A stretch of DNA of 39,806 bases from an uncultured Parabacteroides sp. (GTDB lineage: Bacteria; Bacteroidota; Bacteroidia; Bacteroidales; Tannerellaceae). Position 1 is the first letter of the stretch. Every line of letters starts with the position of its first letter. Below the pieces are notes generated by a model. The model was not told where the DNA came from and made no database searches. It saw only the letters and a list, made by a program, of their open reading frames with translations. The position numbers were made by a program, and so were the translations under genes. The DNA lies in NCBI GenBank assembly GCA_900552465.1, contig URZO01000030.1, forward strand, positions 1-39,806, in the 5' to 3' direction. Positions 1-10,700 of this stretch are shown here, in pieces.

Positions 1-12
1 CACACCCCTTAT

Positions 13-28
13 CCCCTCTCAAGAGGGG
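13..28. other. small GC-rich inverted repeat
   Basis: CCCCTC and GAGGGG flank a four-base TCAA centre. It may be the tail of a terminator for a gene before the window, but no T-tract follows, so the role is open. The rest of bases 1-99 shows no gene that I can support. Confidence 0.3.
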
Positions 29-100
29 AAACAGATACTCCCGGCGCTATAACCACAAATATGAAATACCCCGCTAAATCTTCATTTATTACAAAAAATA

Positions 101-130
101 TTGCAAAATGCAATATTATACCTATCTTTG
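101..130 (+). promoter_or_regulatory. Bacteroidota-type promoter for the TonB/DUF4249 operon
   Basis: TTG at 101-103 and TATCTTTG at 123-130 are 19 bases apart, matching the Bacteroidota -33/-7 pattern (TAnnTTTG). The -33 region lies inside an inverted repeat (ATTGCA, AAA, TGCAAT at 100-114) that could be an operator. The first start codon is 36 bases further on. Confidence 0.6.
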
Positions 131-166
131 GGGGAAGTTGTTGTCCTTTATCTAAAATAGCTATTT

Positions 167-880
167 ATGGAAACAAAAACTTTCATAATCCTGTCGTTCC
201 TCTCCACCGGGATGCTGCATGCGCAACAAAACGATGTACCCCCTGAAGCTCAGAGCGGATTAGTGAATCACTACTTTTCAGTCGCTCAGGAACACGCTCT
301 TATTTACAATGGGAAGGAATATTCCCGCTATGAAAGACAAACCACCAACCATCCGTATCTGACAGACAATGAATTCAGGGAGGGAGAAGTTTGCTATAAA
401 GGCACTGTCTATCCCGGCATACAAATGAAACTGGATTTATTTAGGGATGAACTGGTCGTACAATCTCCGAACACACTCTACCCTGTCGTAGCCGAGAAAA
501 CACGAATCGATTATATAATATTGAACGGTTACCGCATTATTAACCCTTCGGCAAGGAACTGGCAAAAACAGATCGGCAACGAATACATTCTGTTATTGCA
601 CGACAACCGGTATCCTGTTATCAAAAAACACGTTATCACGTATGAAGAAAAAATAGACGGGCTCTCTGTCGAGGCTTCTTTCCGGATACGGGAACGCTAC
701 TACGTGGTCAAAGAAAACATCTGTTATCCGGTCAAGAGTAAAGGGACGCTGCTTAAGCTCTTCCCTGACAAAAAGAAAGAACTGGGACGGTACGCACGGG
801 AACAGAAACTCAATTTCAGAAAGAACCCGGAGCAGGCATTTGTCACGATTGTCAAACAATATGAAGCATTAAGCAGATGA
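167..880 (+). CDS. secreted protein of unknown function, first gene of TonB operon
   Basis: I do not recognise a family for this 237-residue protein. The first 20 or so residues form a Sec signal peptide ending near a HAQQ cleavage site, so the mature protein should be periplasmic or outer-membrane associated. The body is mixed and charged with several YxVxxE-like beta patterns and a basic C-terminus; no membrane segment or cysteine cluster is seen. Its stop overlaps the start of the TonB receptor by four bases (ATGA), so translation is probably coupled and the protein likely works with that receptor. The ATG is the first start after a good promoter. Small secreted proteins of unknown function commonly precede STN-type receptors in Bacteroidota, but that does not fix a role. 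Confidence 0.75.
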   Translation: METKTFIILSFLSTGMLHAQQNDVPPEAQSGLVNHYFSVAQEHALIYNGKEYSRYERQTTNHPYLTDNEFREGEVCYKGTVYPGIQMKLDLFRDELVVQSPNTLYPVVAEKTRIDYIILNGYRIINPSARNWQKQIGNEYILLLHDNRYPVIKKHVITYEEKIDGLSVEASFRIRERYYVVKENICYPVKSKGTLLKLFPDKKKELGRYAREQKLNFRKNPEQAFVTIVKQYEALSR

Positions 881-3627
881 AAACAAGACGATTCGGTTAT
901 ATCATGATCACGTTGATCATCTGTTGCCTTCCGGCATTCTCCCAGCAGAAAGTCAGTATTCATGCCGAAAAGCAACCGGCAACGGAAGTGTTCCGCCAGA
1001 TAGCGAAGCAGAGCGGACTAACGATTTATTACAATCCGGCTGATGTCGATTCACTAATTGTCACGCTCGAATGCGCCGATATGCAAGCCGGGGAAGCCTT
1101 GCAGAAAGCAGTAGAGAGCAACCAGTTACAGGTGTTTACTTTCGCCAACAAATATCTGTTCGTCCTGAAAGACAAGAAACTGATCACCTCCCTGCCCGAC
1201 GACTTTTTTGAATGCGCCGTACAGGATGGAGAGCAATCCAACTTTGCAGAAATCCTGAACAAGCAGAAAGAGCAAAAAGCCACTTCCGAAAACAAAGTGT
1301 ACACCATCGGAGATGCTTCGACGGCCGGTTCGGGTAAGATCAAACTAAGCGGGCACATGACTGATTTCCGCACCGGCGAACCGGTGGTCGGGGCTGTCGT
1401 GTATATCGAGAACCCGACTATCGCCGCTACGACAGACGGTTTCGGTTTTTACACATTGCTTCTTCCGGCAGGACGCCACAACCTGCAAATCAAAGGAATG
1501 GGATTGAAAGACACCCAACGGCAAATCATGCTCCATTCGGACGGGCAGCTCGACATCGAACTGGAAGAGCAGGTCTATTCACTGAAAGAGGTGACCATCA
1601 CATCCGACAGGGTGGCGAATGTACGTAGCAATACGTTAGGTGTGGAGCGCGTCAACCTCAAAGAGATAAAAAACATCCCGACCGTATTCGGAGAAAAAGA
1701 TGTGATACGGGTTGTCATGATGTTGCCGGGTGTAAAAGCGGTTGGCGAAGCATCCAGCGGCTTCAATGTGCGTGGAGGCTCGACCGACCAGAACCTGATC
1801 CTGTTTAATGACGGGACGATCTATAATCCGACCCATCTGTTCGGACTCTTCTCCGCTTTCAACGCCGATCTGGTAAAAGACATCGAACTTTACAAAAGCA
1901 GCATCCCTGCCAAATACGGAGGACGCATCTCTTCGGTCTTGGAAATCAACGGACGGGAAGGGAACAAAAAGAAATTCAGCGGTTCGGCAAGTATCGGGCT
2001 GCTGACCAGCCGGCTCACGCTGGAAGGCCCGATCGGGAAAAAGACCTCATTCATCCTGGGAGGCAGAACCACTTATTCGGACTGGCTGCTGAACCTGCTG
2101 CCCGAAAAGAGCGGTTACAAAGACGGGAAAGCCGGATTCTACGACATGAACCTGATCATCGACCATAAATTTTCGGACAAGGATAATCTGTATGCCAGCG
2201 GATATTACAGCCACGACCATTTCTACTTCGACTCGAACGAGCGGTATAATTATACCAATGCCAACGGCTCTCTGAAGTGGCGGCATATATTCCCGAACCG
2301 GATGACCGGGACATTTACCGGCGGCTACGACCATTATGACTACCTGACAAAAACGGAAGAGAATCCGGCGGAAGCCTACAAACTCCGTTTCGGTATCGAC
2401 CAGGTTTTCGGAAAATTGGATTTCACCCATTACCTGAGTGAAAAACATACGCTCGATTTCGGGGGCGGGACAACCTACTACCGGTTGAATCCGGGAGAAC
2501 ATCTGCCCAACCACCCGGAATCGTTAATCGCTCCGGACCGTCTACAGAAAGAGCAGGCGATGGAAACTTATCTTTATCTGGCAGACAGGTGGGAAATAAA
2601 CGACCGCCTCTCGGTAAATGCCGGTATCCGGTACATGATGTTTAACGCTATGGGGCCCCGCACCTACTCGCTATACGATCCAACCCTGTTGCCAAGTGAA
2701 GGGACGGAAACAGAGACGAAAACGACAAACGGATTCCACGCTTTCAAGACCTACCAGGCCCCGGAATTCAGATTATCCGCCCGTTATGCTTTCGATGGGG
2801 ACTTCTCTGTCAAGGCCGGATTCAACACCTTGCAGCAAAATATACACAAGCTCTCGAACACCACCATCATGTCTCCGACAGACACCTGGAAACTGAGCGA
2901 TGCCAACATCAAACCCCAAAAAGGGATGCAGGTGGCAGCCGGGATCTATAAAAACTTTATGGGAAACAGTATAGAGACTTCGATCGAGGGATACTACAAA
3001 ACGATGAAAAACTATCTGGACTACCGGAGCGGCGCACAACTGACGATGAACCACCATATCGAAACAGATGTGATCAGCACACAAGGTAAAGCCTACGGAG
3101 TGGAACTGATGGTGAAAAAGACACAAGGCAAACTGAACGGGTGGGTCAGCTATTCCTACTCGCGCACACAATTACGGCAGCATGATGCCCGCATCACCAA
3201 CCCGATCAACGACGGGAACTGGTATCCGGCAGATTACGACAAACCGCATGAAGTGAAGTTTGCCGGAAACTATAAATTCACACAGCGGTATAGTTTCTCC
3301 CTGAACTGCGATTACAGCACGGGACGGCCGGTCACGTTGCCGGTTTCCAAGTTCAATTATGCAGGCGGCGAGTTTGTTTATTATTCAGGCCGCAACCAGT
3401 ACCGGATTCCGGATTTCTTCCGGATGGACGTTGCTTTCAACATCGAGCCCAGCCACAAGCTGACCTTATTGACACATAGTACCTTTTCAATCGGCGTCTA
3501 TAACGTGACCGGAAGAAAGAATGCTTATTCGGTCTATTACATATCCGAAGACGGAAAGCTGCAAGGCTACAAGATGGCGATATTCGGGGCGCCTATCCCC
3601 TATTTATCTTACAATATAAAGTTCTGA
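877..3627 (+). CDS. TonB-dependent receptor with STN and carboxypeptidase-like N-terminal domains
   Basis: This 916-residue outer-membrane active transporter has a signal peptide (residues 1-22), an STN domain at about 25-100, a carboxypeptidase-regulatory-like beta domain at about 155-235, a plug at about 255-360 (with FNVRGGSTDQNLILFNDG) and a 22-strand-type barrel ending in phenylalanine, as needed for Bam insertion. The STN domain in related proteins contacts an anti-sigma factor and allows signalling across the envelope, but no FecR-like or sigma gene lies next to it. It is followed directly by a DUF4249 lipoprotein, a well-known Bacteroidota pairing distinct from SusC/SusD. The substrate is not evident; the lack of SusD argues against a classical polysaccharide locus. 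Confidence 0.92.
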   Translation: MKTRRFGYIMITLIICCLPAFSQQKVSIHAEKQPATEVFRQIAKQSGLTIYYNPADVDSLIVTLECADMQAGEALQKAVESNQLQVFTFANKYLFVLKDKKLITSLPDDFFECAVQDGEQSNFAEILNKQKEQKATSENKVYTIGDASTAGSGKIKLSGHMTDFRTGEPVVGAVVYIENPTIAATTDGFGFYTLLLPAGRHNLQIKGMGLKDTQRQIMLHSDGQLDIELEEQVYSLKEVTITSDRVANVRSNTLGVERVNLKEIKNIPTVFGEKDVIRVVMMLPGVKAVGEASSGFNVRGGSTDQNLILFNDGTIYNPTHLFGLFSAFNADLVKDIELYKSSIPAKYGGRISSVLEINGREGNKKKFSGSASIGLLTSRLTLEGPIGKKTSFILGGRTTYSDWLLNLLPEKSGYKDGKAGFYDMNLIIDHKFSDKDNLYASGYYSHDHFYFDSNERYNYTNANGSLKWRHIFPNRMTGTFTGGYDHYDYLTKTEENPAEAYKLRFGIDQVFGKLDFTHYLSEKHTLDFGGGTTYYRLNPGEHLPNHPESLIAPDRLQKEQAMETYLYLADRWEINDRLSVNAGIRYMMFNAMGPRTYSLYDPTLLPSEGTETETKTTNGFHAFKTYQAPEFRLSARYAFDGDFSVKAGFNTLQQNIHKLSNTTIMSPTDTWKLSDANIKPQKGMQVAAGIYKNFMGNSIETSIEGYYKTMKNYLDYRSGAQLTMNHHIETDVISTQGKAYGVELMVKKTQGKLNGWVSYSYSRTQLRQHDARITNPINDGNWYPADYDKPHEVKFAGNYKFTQRYSFSLNCDYSTGRPVTLPVSKFNYAGGEFVYYSGRNQYRIPDFFRMDVAFNIEPSHKLTLLTHSTFSIGVYNVTGRKNAYSVYYISEDGKLQGYKMAIFGAPIPYLSYNIKF

Positions 3628-3630
3628 ACC

Positions 3631-4785
3631 ATGAAGAAGCTATATATATACCGGTATATCATTATGTGTTGCACAGCCATCGGGCTGGCGACCGGATGCA
3701 TCACTCCCTACGAACCGGAAGTCGATTGGATCAATGACATGTTAGTCGTGGAAGGTTCGATCATCGCGCCATACGGCACGACCATCACGATAAGCCGGGC
3801 GAATGAGGGATCAAGCAGTTTTTACGACCCCAACAAAACAACGGCAACAGTAACACTCATCACCGATGAAGGGACAGTTGTAGCAACCGCTAAAAAAGCA
3901 GGAAGCACCTATACGATAACCGACTCCATCTCATTCCAACCCGGAAAGAAGTATGCGATTCATTTCCAATTGGATGGCAAGGAATATCAATCCGAATTCG
4001 TAGAACCGCAGATAACACCGGAGATAGACAAAGTCGATTACCGATACGAAAAACTTCAGCAGATAGACATTCGAGTATCAACCCACAATGATACTCCGAA
4101 TGCGGCGCGTTATTATCGCTGGACGTATGAAGAGGATTGGGAAATACGGTCGGAATACTTCGCTTCTTATATATGGGATCGGGAAACGATAGAGCGTGTC
4201 ACTCCTGACAGCCCCAAAAACACCTTTTATTGCTGGAAACACAATCCATCCATCAACTTCATATTAGGAGCGACAGATCGCTTGAACGAAAATCGTATCA
4301 TAGACCACAAGCTAATCACAATCCCCCGATATGATGACAGGTTTTCATATATTTACAGTGTGTTAGTCCACCAATATGCATTGGACAGAAAGGCTTTTGA
4401 ATATTTCCAGAATATACAGAAGCAAATTGAGGACATGGGTGGGTTATTCGCACCGCAACCAACGGAAATAAAGGGGAACATCACCTGCCTCACTCATCCG
4501 GAAGAGATCGTTATCGGATATATCAATGCCTGTACGGAAACAACCTGCCGTTTATATATCAACACGTATGAATTTGCAGAAATGGGGGACGTTTATGATT
4601 GCAGGGAGACTCAAAATTTCTTATTAGATGACTTAGACAAGGCATACGGAGGAGGCCTTGCCGTTTTAGACATCATTGATGAGCGATTTCAACTTTACAA
4701 ATGTATCAACCGACGTTGTGTCGATTGTACTGCCCGCGGGGGTACTAAAAACAAACCGGACTTTTGGCCGAATGATCACCAATAA
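3631..4785 (+). CDS. DUF4249 outer-membrane lipoprotein
   Basis: The 384-residue product starts with a lipoprotein signal whose lipobox LATGC puts the lipidated cysteine at about residue 23. The body fits DUF4249: an early 'MLVVEGSI' strand, Ig-like beta strands, 'PGKKYAIHFQLDGKEYQSEF', and a cysteine-rich C-terminus (several Cys between about 287 and 372). DUF4249 proteins almost always sit beside an STN-type TonB receptor and are thought to act as its surface partner; the exact role is unknown. Only three bases separate it from the receptor stop. A CVDCTARGG sequence near the C-terminus could form disulfides or bind metal. Confidence 0.85.
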   Translation: MKKLYIYRYIIMCCTAIGLATGCITPYEPEVDWINDMLVVEGSIIAPYGTTITISRANEGSSSFYDPNKTTATVTLITDEGTVVATAKKAGSTYTITDSISFQPGKKYAIHFQLDGKEYQSEFVEPQITPEIDKVDYRYEKLQQIDIRVSTHNDTPNAARYYRWTYEEDWEIRSEYFASYIWDRETIERVTPDSPKNTFYCWKHNPSINFILGATDRLNENRIIDHKLITIPRYDDRFSYIYSVLVHQYALDRKAFEYFQNIQKQIEDMGGLFAPQPTEIKGNITCLTHPEEIVIGYINACTETTCRLYINTYEFAEMGDVYDCRETQNFLLDDLDKAYGGGLAVLDIIDERFQLYKCINRRCVDCTARGGTKNKPDFWPNDHQ

Positions 4786-4797
4786 AAATTGTATGGT

Positions 4798-6483
4798 ATG
4801 AAAACAACTATATTTATCAGACAACTATGTATGCTTATCCTTTTCCTGTCGGCAGGGACAAGCCCCTGTTTCGCGGTATTCCAGGAACGAGTATATGTCC
4901 AAACCGACAAGCAGTTCTATATGGCGGGAGAACTACTCTGGCTGAAACTATATACCACAAATGCAGACGGGAAACTGAGTTCTTTCAGTAAAGTCGGATA
5001 TGCGGAACTGTTGAACGACTCCATACCGGAAGTACAGATCCGGTTAGATCTGGTAAATGGGAGCGGAAATGGCTGGATGGAACTGCCGGTTACATTACCG
5101 ACAGGTTACTATCGGTTAGTTGCTTACACCCGATATATGCAGAACGAAGGAGAAAAGGTATTCTTTGAGAAAAGGATCACAATCGTAAATCCGTTTCTAC
5201 CACAGGAGATCCGTACGCAAGCGGAAACTCTCCCTTTGACATTCCCTAAAACGGCAAATCCGGATCCCGCCATAACCGTATCAACAGACAAAGACACGTA
5301 TCATCCACGAAGCAAAGGAGTCATCCATATCCAGGGATTACCGGCTGATTCGATAACTCTTTCAGTATCCGTAGCAGGAACGGACCCGGTACAGACAGAG
5401 GCTTCCTCTATCCGGAAATGGAAAGAAACTCTTTCAAGCAATAGCTCACCGGATTTTACACCGGATATTCTACCTGAATATGAAGGACCTATTTATGAAG
5501 GACAAGTGATCGACCGGAGTAACAATCAACCGGCTACCGAATACGGACTCACCGGATTGCTCTCTTTTCCGGGAAAAGACATCCGGCTTTTCAGCGGACA
5601 GACCGACAAAAGCGGACACATCACATTCTATACGGGTGCGACGCACGGAAAAAAAGAAGTGGCGACAGTTGCCTTGAACACATCCGATAAATCATACCGG
5701 ATCGACTTGCAATCTCCATTCCCGGAACATATGGCCAAGCCGCAGCCTGCGCTGTATCTCGACTCCACATGGCACCGGTATTTGTCGGAACGCAGCTTAG
5801 GAGTACAAGTTATGCAGGTCTATACCGGCGATTCAATCAACCGGATAGAAGGTGCCGAACCGAACATTTTTTCAAAGCCCTATAAATCCTATATTCTGGA
5901 TGAATATACACGTTTCCCCTTTATTGAAGAGATTCTGACGGAATTCATCCCAATAGCCAGAATCAACAAGAAAGGTGGAAAACGAACGTTTTCCGTCCTG
6001 ACGGAGCAGATGGATAAATTCTCGACACAGACACTCGTCCTGTTCGACAACATTCCGGTTACGGACCAGGAACAGGTCTGCAATTGTAATCCGTTACTGC
6101 TGAAAAGTATAGATGTATATCTGGGAAATTACATTTTCGGCGGACAAAGGTTCGACGGAATCCTGTCTTTCTCGACCTATAAAGGAGATTACCAAGGTAT
6201 TAAACTGGATCCGGGTACCCAATTGTTTGACAAGGAATGCACACAGCCCACCCGCTATTTTTATGCGCCAAAGTATGAAGGTGATGTGTCAGAACGTTCC
6301 GGTTTACCGGATTTCCGGCATACTTTACTATGGGCTCCAAGCCTGCAATCCAATGGTTTAAAAGAGATTACGATCCCATTCTATACCTCCGATTTACCAG
6401 GAGAATACACGATTACGGTTGAAGGAATCGGGAAAGACGGGAAAGTCATACATGTGACCAACGCAATTAATATAACAAATTAA
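4798..6483 (+). CDS. macroglobulin-like (MG2-type) secreted protein
   Basis: The 561-residue protein has a signal peptide ending around 'SPCFA'. Residues of about 30-130 carry the MG2-like pattern 'VYVQTDKQFYMAGELLWLK' typical of alpha-2-macroglobulin-like and related Bacteroidota proteins, followed by further beta-sandwich modules. I chose the ATG at 4798 rather than the TTG at 4789 because the signal peptide then starts at MKTT. It is the last gene of the operon and lies 12 bases after the DUF4249 stop. No thioester motif (GCGEQ-like) or bait region is visible, so it is probably not a protease trap; more likely it is a structural or ligand-presenting partner of the receptor complex. Confidence 0.8.
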   Translation: MKTTIFIRQLCMLILFLSAGTSPCFAVFQERVYVQTDKQFYMAGELLWLKLYTTNADGKLSSFSKVGYAELLNDSIPEVQIRLDLVNGSGNGWMELPVTLPTGYYRLVAYTRYMQNEGEKVFFEKRITIVNPFLPQEIRTQAETLPLTFPKTANPDPAITVSTDKDTYHPRSKGVIHIQGLPADSITLSVSVAGTDPVQTEASSIRKWKETLSSNSSPDFTPDILPEYEGPIYEGQVIDRSNNQPATEYGLTGLLSFPGKDIRLFSGQTDKSGHITFYTGATHGKKEVATVALNTSDKSYRIDLQSPFPEHMAKPQPALYLDSTWHRYLSERSLGVQVMQVYTGDSINRIEGAEPNIFSKPYKSYILDEYTRFPFIEEILTEFIPIARINKKGGKRTFSVLTEQMDKFSTQTLVLFDNIPVTDQEQVCNCNPLLLKSIDVYLGNYIFGGQRFDGILSFSTYKGDYQGIKLDPGTQLFDKECTQPTRYFYAPKYEGDVSERSGLPDFRHTLLWAPSLQSNGLKEITIPFYTSDLPGEYTITVEGIGKDGKVIHVTNAINITN

Positions 6484-6495
6484 TCCATAACAATA

Positions 6496-6525
6496 TTGTA
6501 CATCTTACAATATTTTGTAACTTTG
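6496..6525 (+). promoter_or_regulatory. promoter for the dehydrogenase/beta-galactosidase pair
   Basis: TTG at 6496-6498 and TAACTTTG at 6518-6525 are 19 bases apart, a close match to the Bacteroidota consensus. The -33 region sits in the palindrome ACAATATTGT (6490-6499), and a similar TACAATATT follows at about 6506-6514, so an operator with two half-repeats is possible. Confidence 0.65.
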
Positions 6526-6565
6526 GGCAGTATCTCAATTCATTTAATTGTTAATTATTATTATC

Positions 6566-7732
6566 ATGAAGAACAGAAAATTAAGAATGGGTATGGTTGG
6601 CGGAGGTAGTGATGCCTTTATCGGAGCAATCCACCGCCGGGCAGCCTTTATGGACAACCAGATTGAATTAGTTTGCGGATGCTTCAGCGTGGACCCTGAA
6701 ATATCCAAAAGTTCCGGTTTATCTTATTTCTTGCCGGAAGACCGTATTTACAGTACTTACCAGGAAATGTTCGAACATGAAATGACCTTGCCGGAAGACG
6801 AACGGATGGATTTTGTAACCATCGTGACTCCTAACCGCTGGCATTTCGAACCGGCCATGATGGCACTTGAAAGAGGATTTCATGTCGTAGTAGATAAACC
6901 GATGACATTCTCGTTGGAAGAGGCTAAACTCCTGCAGAAAAAAGTGGAAGAAACAGGGCTTGTTCTGGCTCTGACGCATGTATATTCGGCCTATCCTGCC
7001 GTAAAAGAAGCAAAAGCCCGTATCGCAAACGGCGAATTCGGAAAACTGCGCCGTGTATATGTAGAATATACACAAGGATGGTTGGCTGAACGTATTGAGC
7101 TGCAAGGTGGTAATAACGCTGGATGGCGTACAGACCCGAAACGCTCCGGTAAGGCTGGTTGCGTAGGCGATATCGGAACACATGCCTGGCATCTGAGTGA
7201 ATATATCACCGGACTGAAAGTACAGGAATTGTGCGCTGATCTGAAGGCATTCGTTCCCGGACGTCCGATCGATGACGACGGTGCTGCATTCCTCCGTTAT
7301 GAGAATGATGTAACAGGTGTTCTGACTGCAACCCAGATCGGAACAGGCGAAGCCAACAACATACGCATCCGTGTATACGGAGAAAAAGGCGGACTCGAAT
7401 GGCGGCAGATGGAGCCGAACACGTTGACTTTGAAATGGGGCAACCGTCCGGCAGAAGTTCTGAACATTGGTAATAACGGCTATCTGAGTGAACAGGCTTT
7501 GTGGAATACCCGAACCCCGGCCGGACACCCGGAAGGCTTTATCGAAGCATTCGCTAATATCTATCGTAACTTCTCACTTACTGTAAGAGCAATTAAGAAC
7601 GGCGAAACACCAAGTGGTGACTGCCTGGACTTCCCGACTGTCTACGATGGCGTAAGAGGTATGCAATTCATTGAAACAATGGTTGAAGCCGGATATAACG
7701 ATAATGTAAAATGGCAAAAATGGATTGATTAA
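6566..7732 (+). CDS. cytoplasmic Gfo/Idh/MocA family oxidoreductase
   Basis: This 388-residue NAD(P)-dependent sugar or inositol dehydrogenase type has an N-terminal Rossmann fold with the GMVGGGSDA dinucleotide loop, the DKP variant of the family's EKP motif (VVVDKPMTFS), and the C-terminal GDIGTHAWHL catalytic segment. There is no signal peptide, so it should act in the cytoplasm. I chose the ATG at 6566; the TTG at 6548 would only add a run of isoleucines from leader sequence. It is the first gene of a pair with the GH2 enzyme, 29 bases apart, suggesting oxidation of a sugar set free by that enzyme. The substrate cannot be told from sequence. Confidence 0.88.
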   Translation: MKNRKLRMGMVGGGSDAFIGAIHRRAAFMDNQIELVCGCFSVDPEISKSSGLSYFLPEDRIYSTYQEMFEHEMTLPEDERMDFVTIVTPNRWHFEPAMMALERGFHVVVDKPMTFSLEEAKLLQKKVEETGLVLALTHVYSAYPAVKEAKARIANGEFGKLRRVYVEYTQGWLAERIELQGGNNAGWRTDPKRSGKAGCVGDIGTHAWHLSEYITGLKVQELCADLKAFVPGRPIDDDGAAFLRYENDVTGVLTATQIGTGEANNIRIRVYGEKGGLEWRQMEPNTLTLKWGNRPAEVLNIGNNGYLSEQALWNTRTPAGHPEGFIEAFANIYRNFSLTVRAIKNGETPSGDCLDFPTVYDGVRGMQFIETMVEAGYNDNVKWQKWID

Positions 7733-7761
7733 ATCCTAAAAACCGTAATAAATAACATCTT

Positions 7762-10700
7762 ATGAAACTAAACGTACTTGCAGCATGCTGTCTGTCCCTT
7801 CTCGGGACAGCAGCTTTCGCTCAAAAAAATGAGTGGAGAGACCCCAACGTGAATGAAATCAACAGGGCCCCTATGCACACAAACTATTTCGCGTACAAAA
7901 ACGAGAACAGTGCTTTAAAAGGATGCAAAGAATCCTCCGAGAATTTCATGACCCTGAACGGGAACTGGAAATTTTTCTGGGTGAAAAACGCAGATATGCG
8001 TCCGACGGATTTCTATCAGGTAAATTTCAACGACAAGGGTTGGTCTGACATGAAAGTTCCCGGCTTATGGGAGTTGAACGGTTTTGGCGATCCGATCTAT
8101 GTAAACGTCGGTTATCCCTGGAGAAGCCAGTTCAAAAACAATCCTCCTGAAGTACCGACCGAAAACAATCATGTAGGATCGTACCGGAAAGAGATCACCG
8201 TTCCGGCTGATTGGAAAGGAAAAGAGATTTTCGCCCATTTCGGCTCCGTAACATCCAATATGTACCTGTGGGTAAACGGACAATTCGTGGGTTACAGCGA
8301 AGACAGTAAGTTAGAAGCTGAATTTAACCTGACAAAGTATCTGAAACCTGGGAAAAATCTGATCGCATTCCAGGTATTCCGCTGGTGTGACGGCACTTAC
8401 CTGGAAGACCAGGATTTCCTGCGCCTCTCCGGTGTCGGACGTGACTGCTATATGTATGCCCGTAATCCGAAACACATCCAGGATATCCGCGTAACTCCGG
8501 ATCTGGATGCACAGTACAAAGATGCGACTTTGAATGTATCGCTTAACCTGAAAGGTAGCGGCACAGTCGATCTGAAGTTGTTGGATAAAACGGGAAAAGA
8601 AGTTGCAACTTCATCAGTAAAAGGTTCCGGCAAAATTTCAACAGACATGGCTGTCAGCAATCCTGAAAAATGGTCGGCAGAAACTCCGGTTCTCTATACC
8701 TTGACGGCAACTCTGAAAGACGGTAACAACACGGAAGTAATCCCTATTAAGGTAGGTTTCCGTAAGATCGAACTGAAAAACTCACAGATATTAGTGAACG
8801 GACAACCGGTATTGTTCAAAGGTGCCGACCGTCACGAGATGGATCCGGATGGTGGATATGTTGTTTCACCGGAACGTATGATCCAGGATATCAAAGTAAT
8901 GAAGGAATATAATATCAATGCGGTACGTACCTGCCACTATCCGGACAACAACTTGTGGTATGACCTTTGCGACCAATATGGTATCTACCTGGTTGCCGAA
9001 GCGAATGTCGAATCGCACGGTATGGGATATGGCGACAAGACGCTGGCTAAAAATCCGTTGTATGCAAAAGCACATCTGGAACGCAATCAACGCAATGTGC
9101 AACGCGGATATAACCATCCGTCTATCATTTTCTGGTCATTAGGCAATGAAGCCGGTATGGGTCCTAACTTCGAGGCTTGTTATACCTGGATCAAGAATGA
9201 AGACAAAACGCGTGCCGTACAATATGAACAAGCGCGAACAAGCGAATTCACAGACATCTATTGCCCGATGTACCTGAACTACGAGAGAAGTGAAGAATAT
9301 AGCAAAGGCAACATAGACAAACCGCTTATCCAGTGTGAATATGCACACGCAATGGGTAACTCGGAAGGCGGATTCAAAGAATATTGGGATCTGATTCGTA
9401 AATATCCGAAATATCAGGGTGGCTTTATCTGGGACTTTGTCGACCAGTCATTACGCTGGAAAACAAAAGACGGCGTTCCTTTCTATGCCTATGGTGGCGA
9501 CTGGAACCGTTATGATGCTTCCGACAATAACTTTATGGATAATGGTCTGATCAGTCCGGATCGCAAGCCGAACCCACACATGTATGAAGTCGGCCATATT
9601 TATCAGTCTATCTGGGCAACACCTTCCGACTTGGCTAACGGTGTCATCAACGTTTACAATGAAAACTTCTTCCGTGACCTGAGCGGTTATTATGCAGAAT
9701 GGGAATTGCTGGCAAACGGAGAGGTCGTTCAGACAGGCATGATCAAAGATCTGGAAGTTGCTCCGCAACAGACTAAGTCCGTTAAACTGAATTACAGCAC
9801 AGAAGGTATCTGTAAATGCAAAGAACTGTTGTTGAATGTTGCATTTAAACTGAAAAAAGCGGAAACATTGCTTCCTGCCGGTTACACGGTTGCCAAGAAC
9901 CAGATGGCGATCCGTCCGTACGAAGCTCCGAAGCTGGATCTGCAGAACAAACAGCAAGTAAACGTAGCTACAGTTGTTCCGACTATCAAGGACAACGATG
10001 TCAATTACCTGATTGTCGAAGGTGAAAACTTCCGGATGGATTTCAACAGACATGACGGATTCCTGTGCAGATACGATGTTAACGGTATGCCTATGCTGAA
10101 AGAAGACGGTAAGCTGACTCCGAACTTCTGGCGCGCTCCGACGGATAACGATATGGGTGCCAACCTGCAAAATAAATATGCAGCATGGAAAGAACCGGGG
10201 CTGAAACTGACATCTTTGACAAACAAGACTGAAAACGGCATGGTGACTGTCAGTGCAGAATACACGATGGATGCTGTAAAAGCGAAATTGTATCTGACAT
10301 ATACAATTAATAATGAAGGCGCAGTCAAAGTTACACAGAAGATGGTAGCCGACAAATCGGCTGAAGTATCCGATATGTTCCGTTTCGGTATGCAAATGCA
10401 GATGCCGAAATGCCTGGATCAAATCAACTACTACGGAAGAGGTCCGGTTGAAAACTATTCCGACCGCAACAATGTAACTGACCTGGGGAACTACAAACAG
10501 ACAGTAGACGAACAGTTCTATTCATATATCCGTCCACAGGAAACAGGAACAAAAACAGATATCCGTTGGTGGAAACAAATGAACAAGGGAGGTAACGGAC
10601 TTATGTTTATCTCTGAAGCACCATTCTCTGCTTCTGCCTTGCACTATTCTATCGAATCACTGGATGATGGCGCAAAGAAAGAACAGAGACATTCCGAGCT

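Noticed and set aside
61..246. 61-codon frame at the window start
   Set aside because: It covers the promoter and the start of the 237-residue secreted protein and has no signal or family pattern.
9451..10422. 323-codon open frame on the minus strand
   Set aside because: It is opposite the well-supported beta-galactosidase and looks like reverse-frame sequence.
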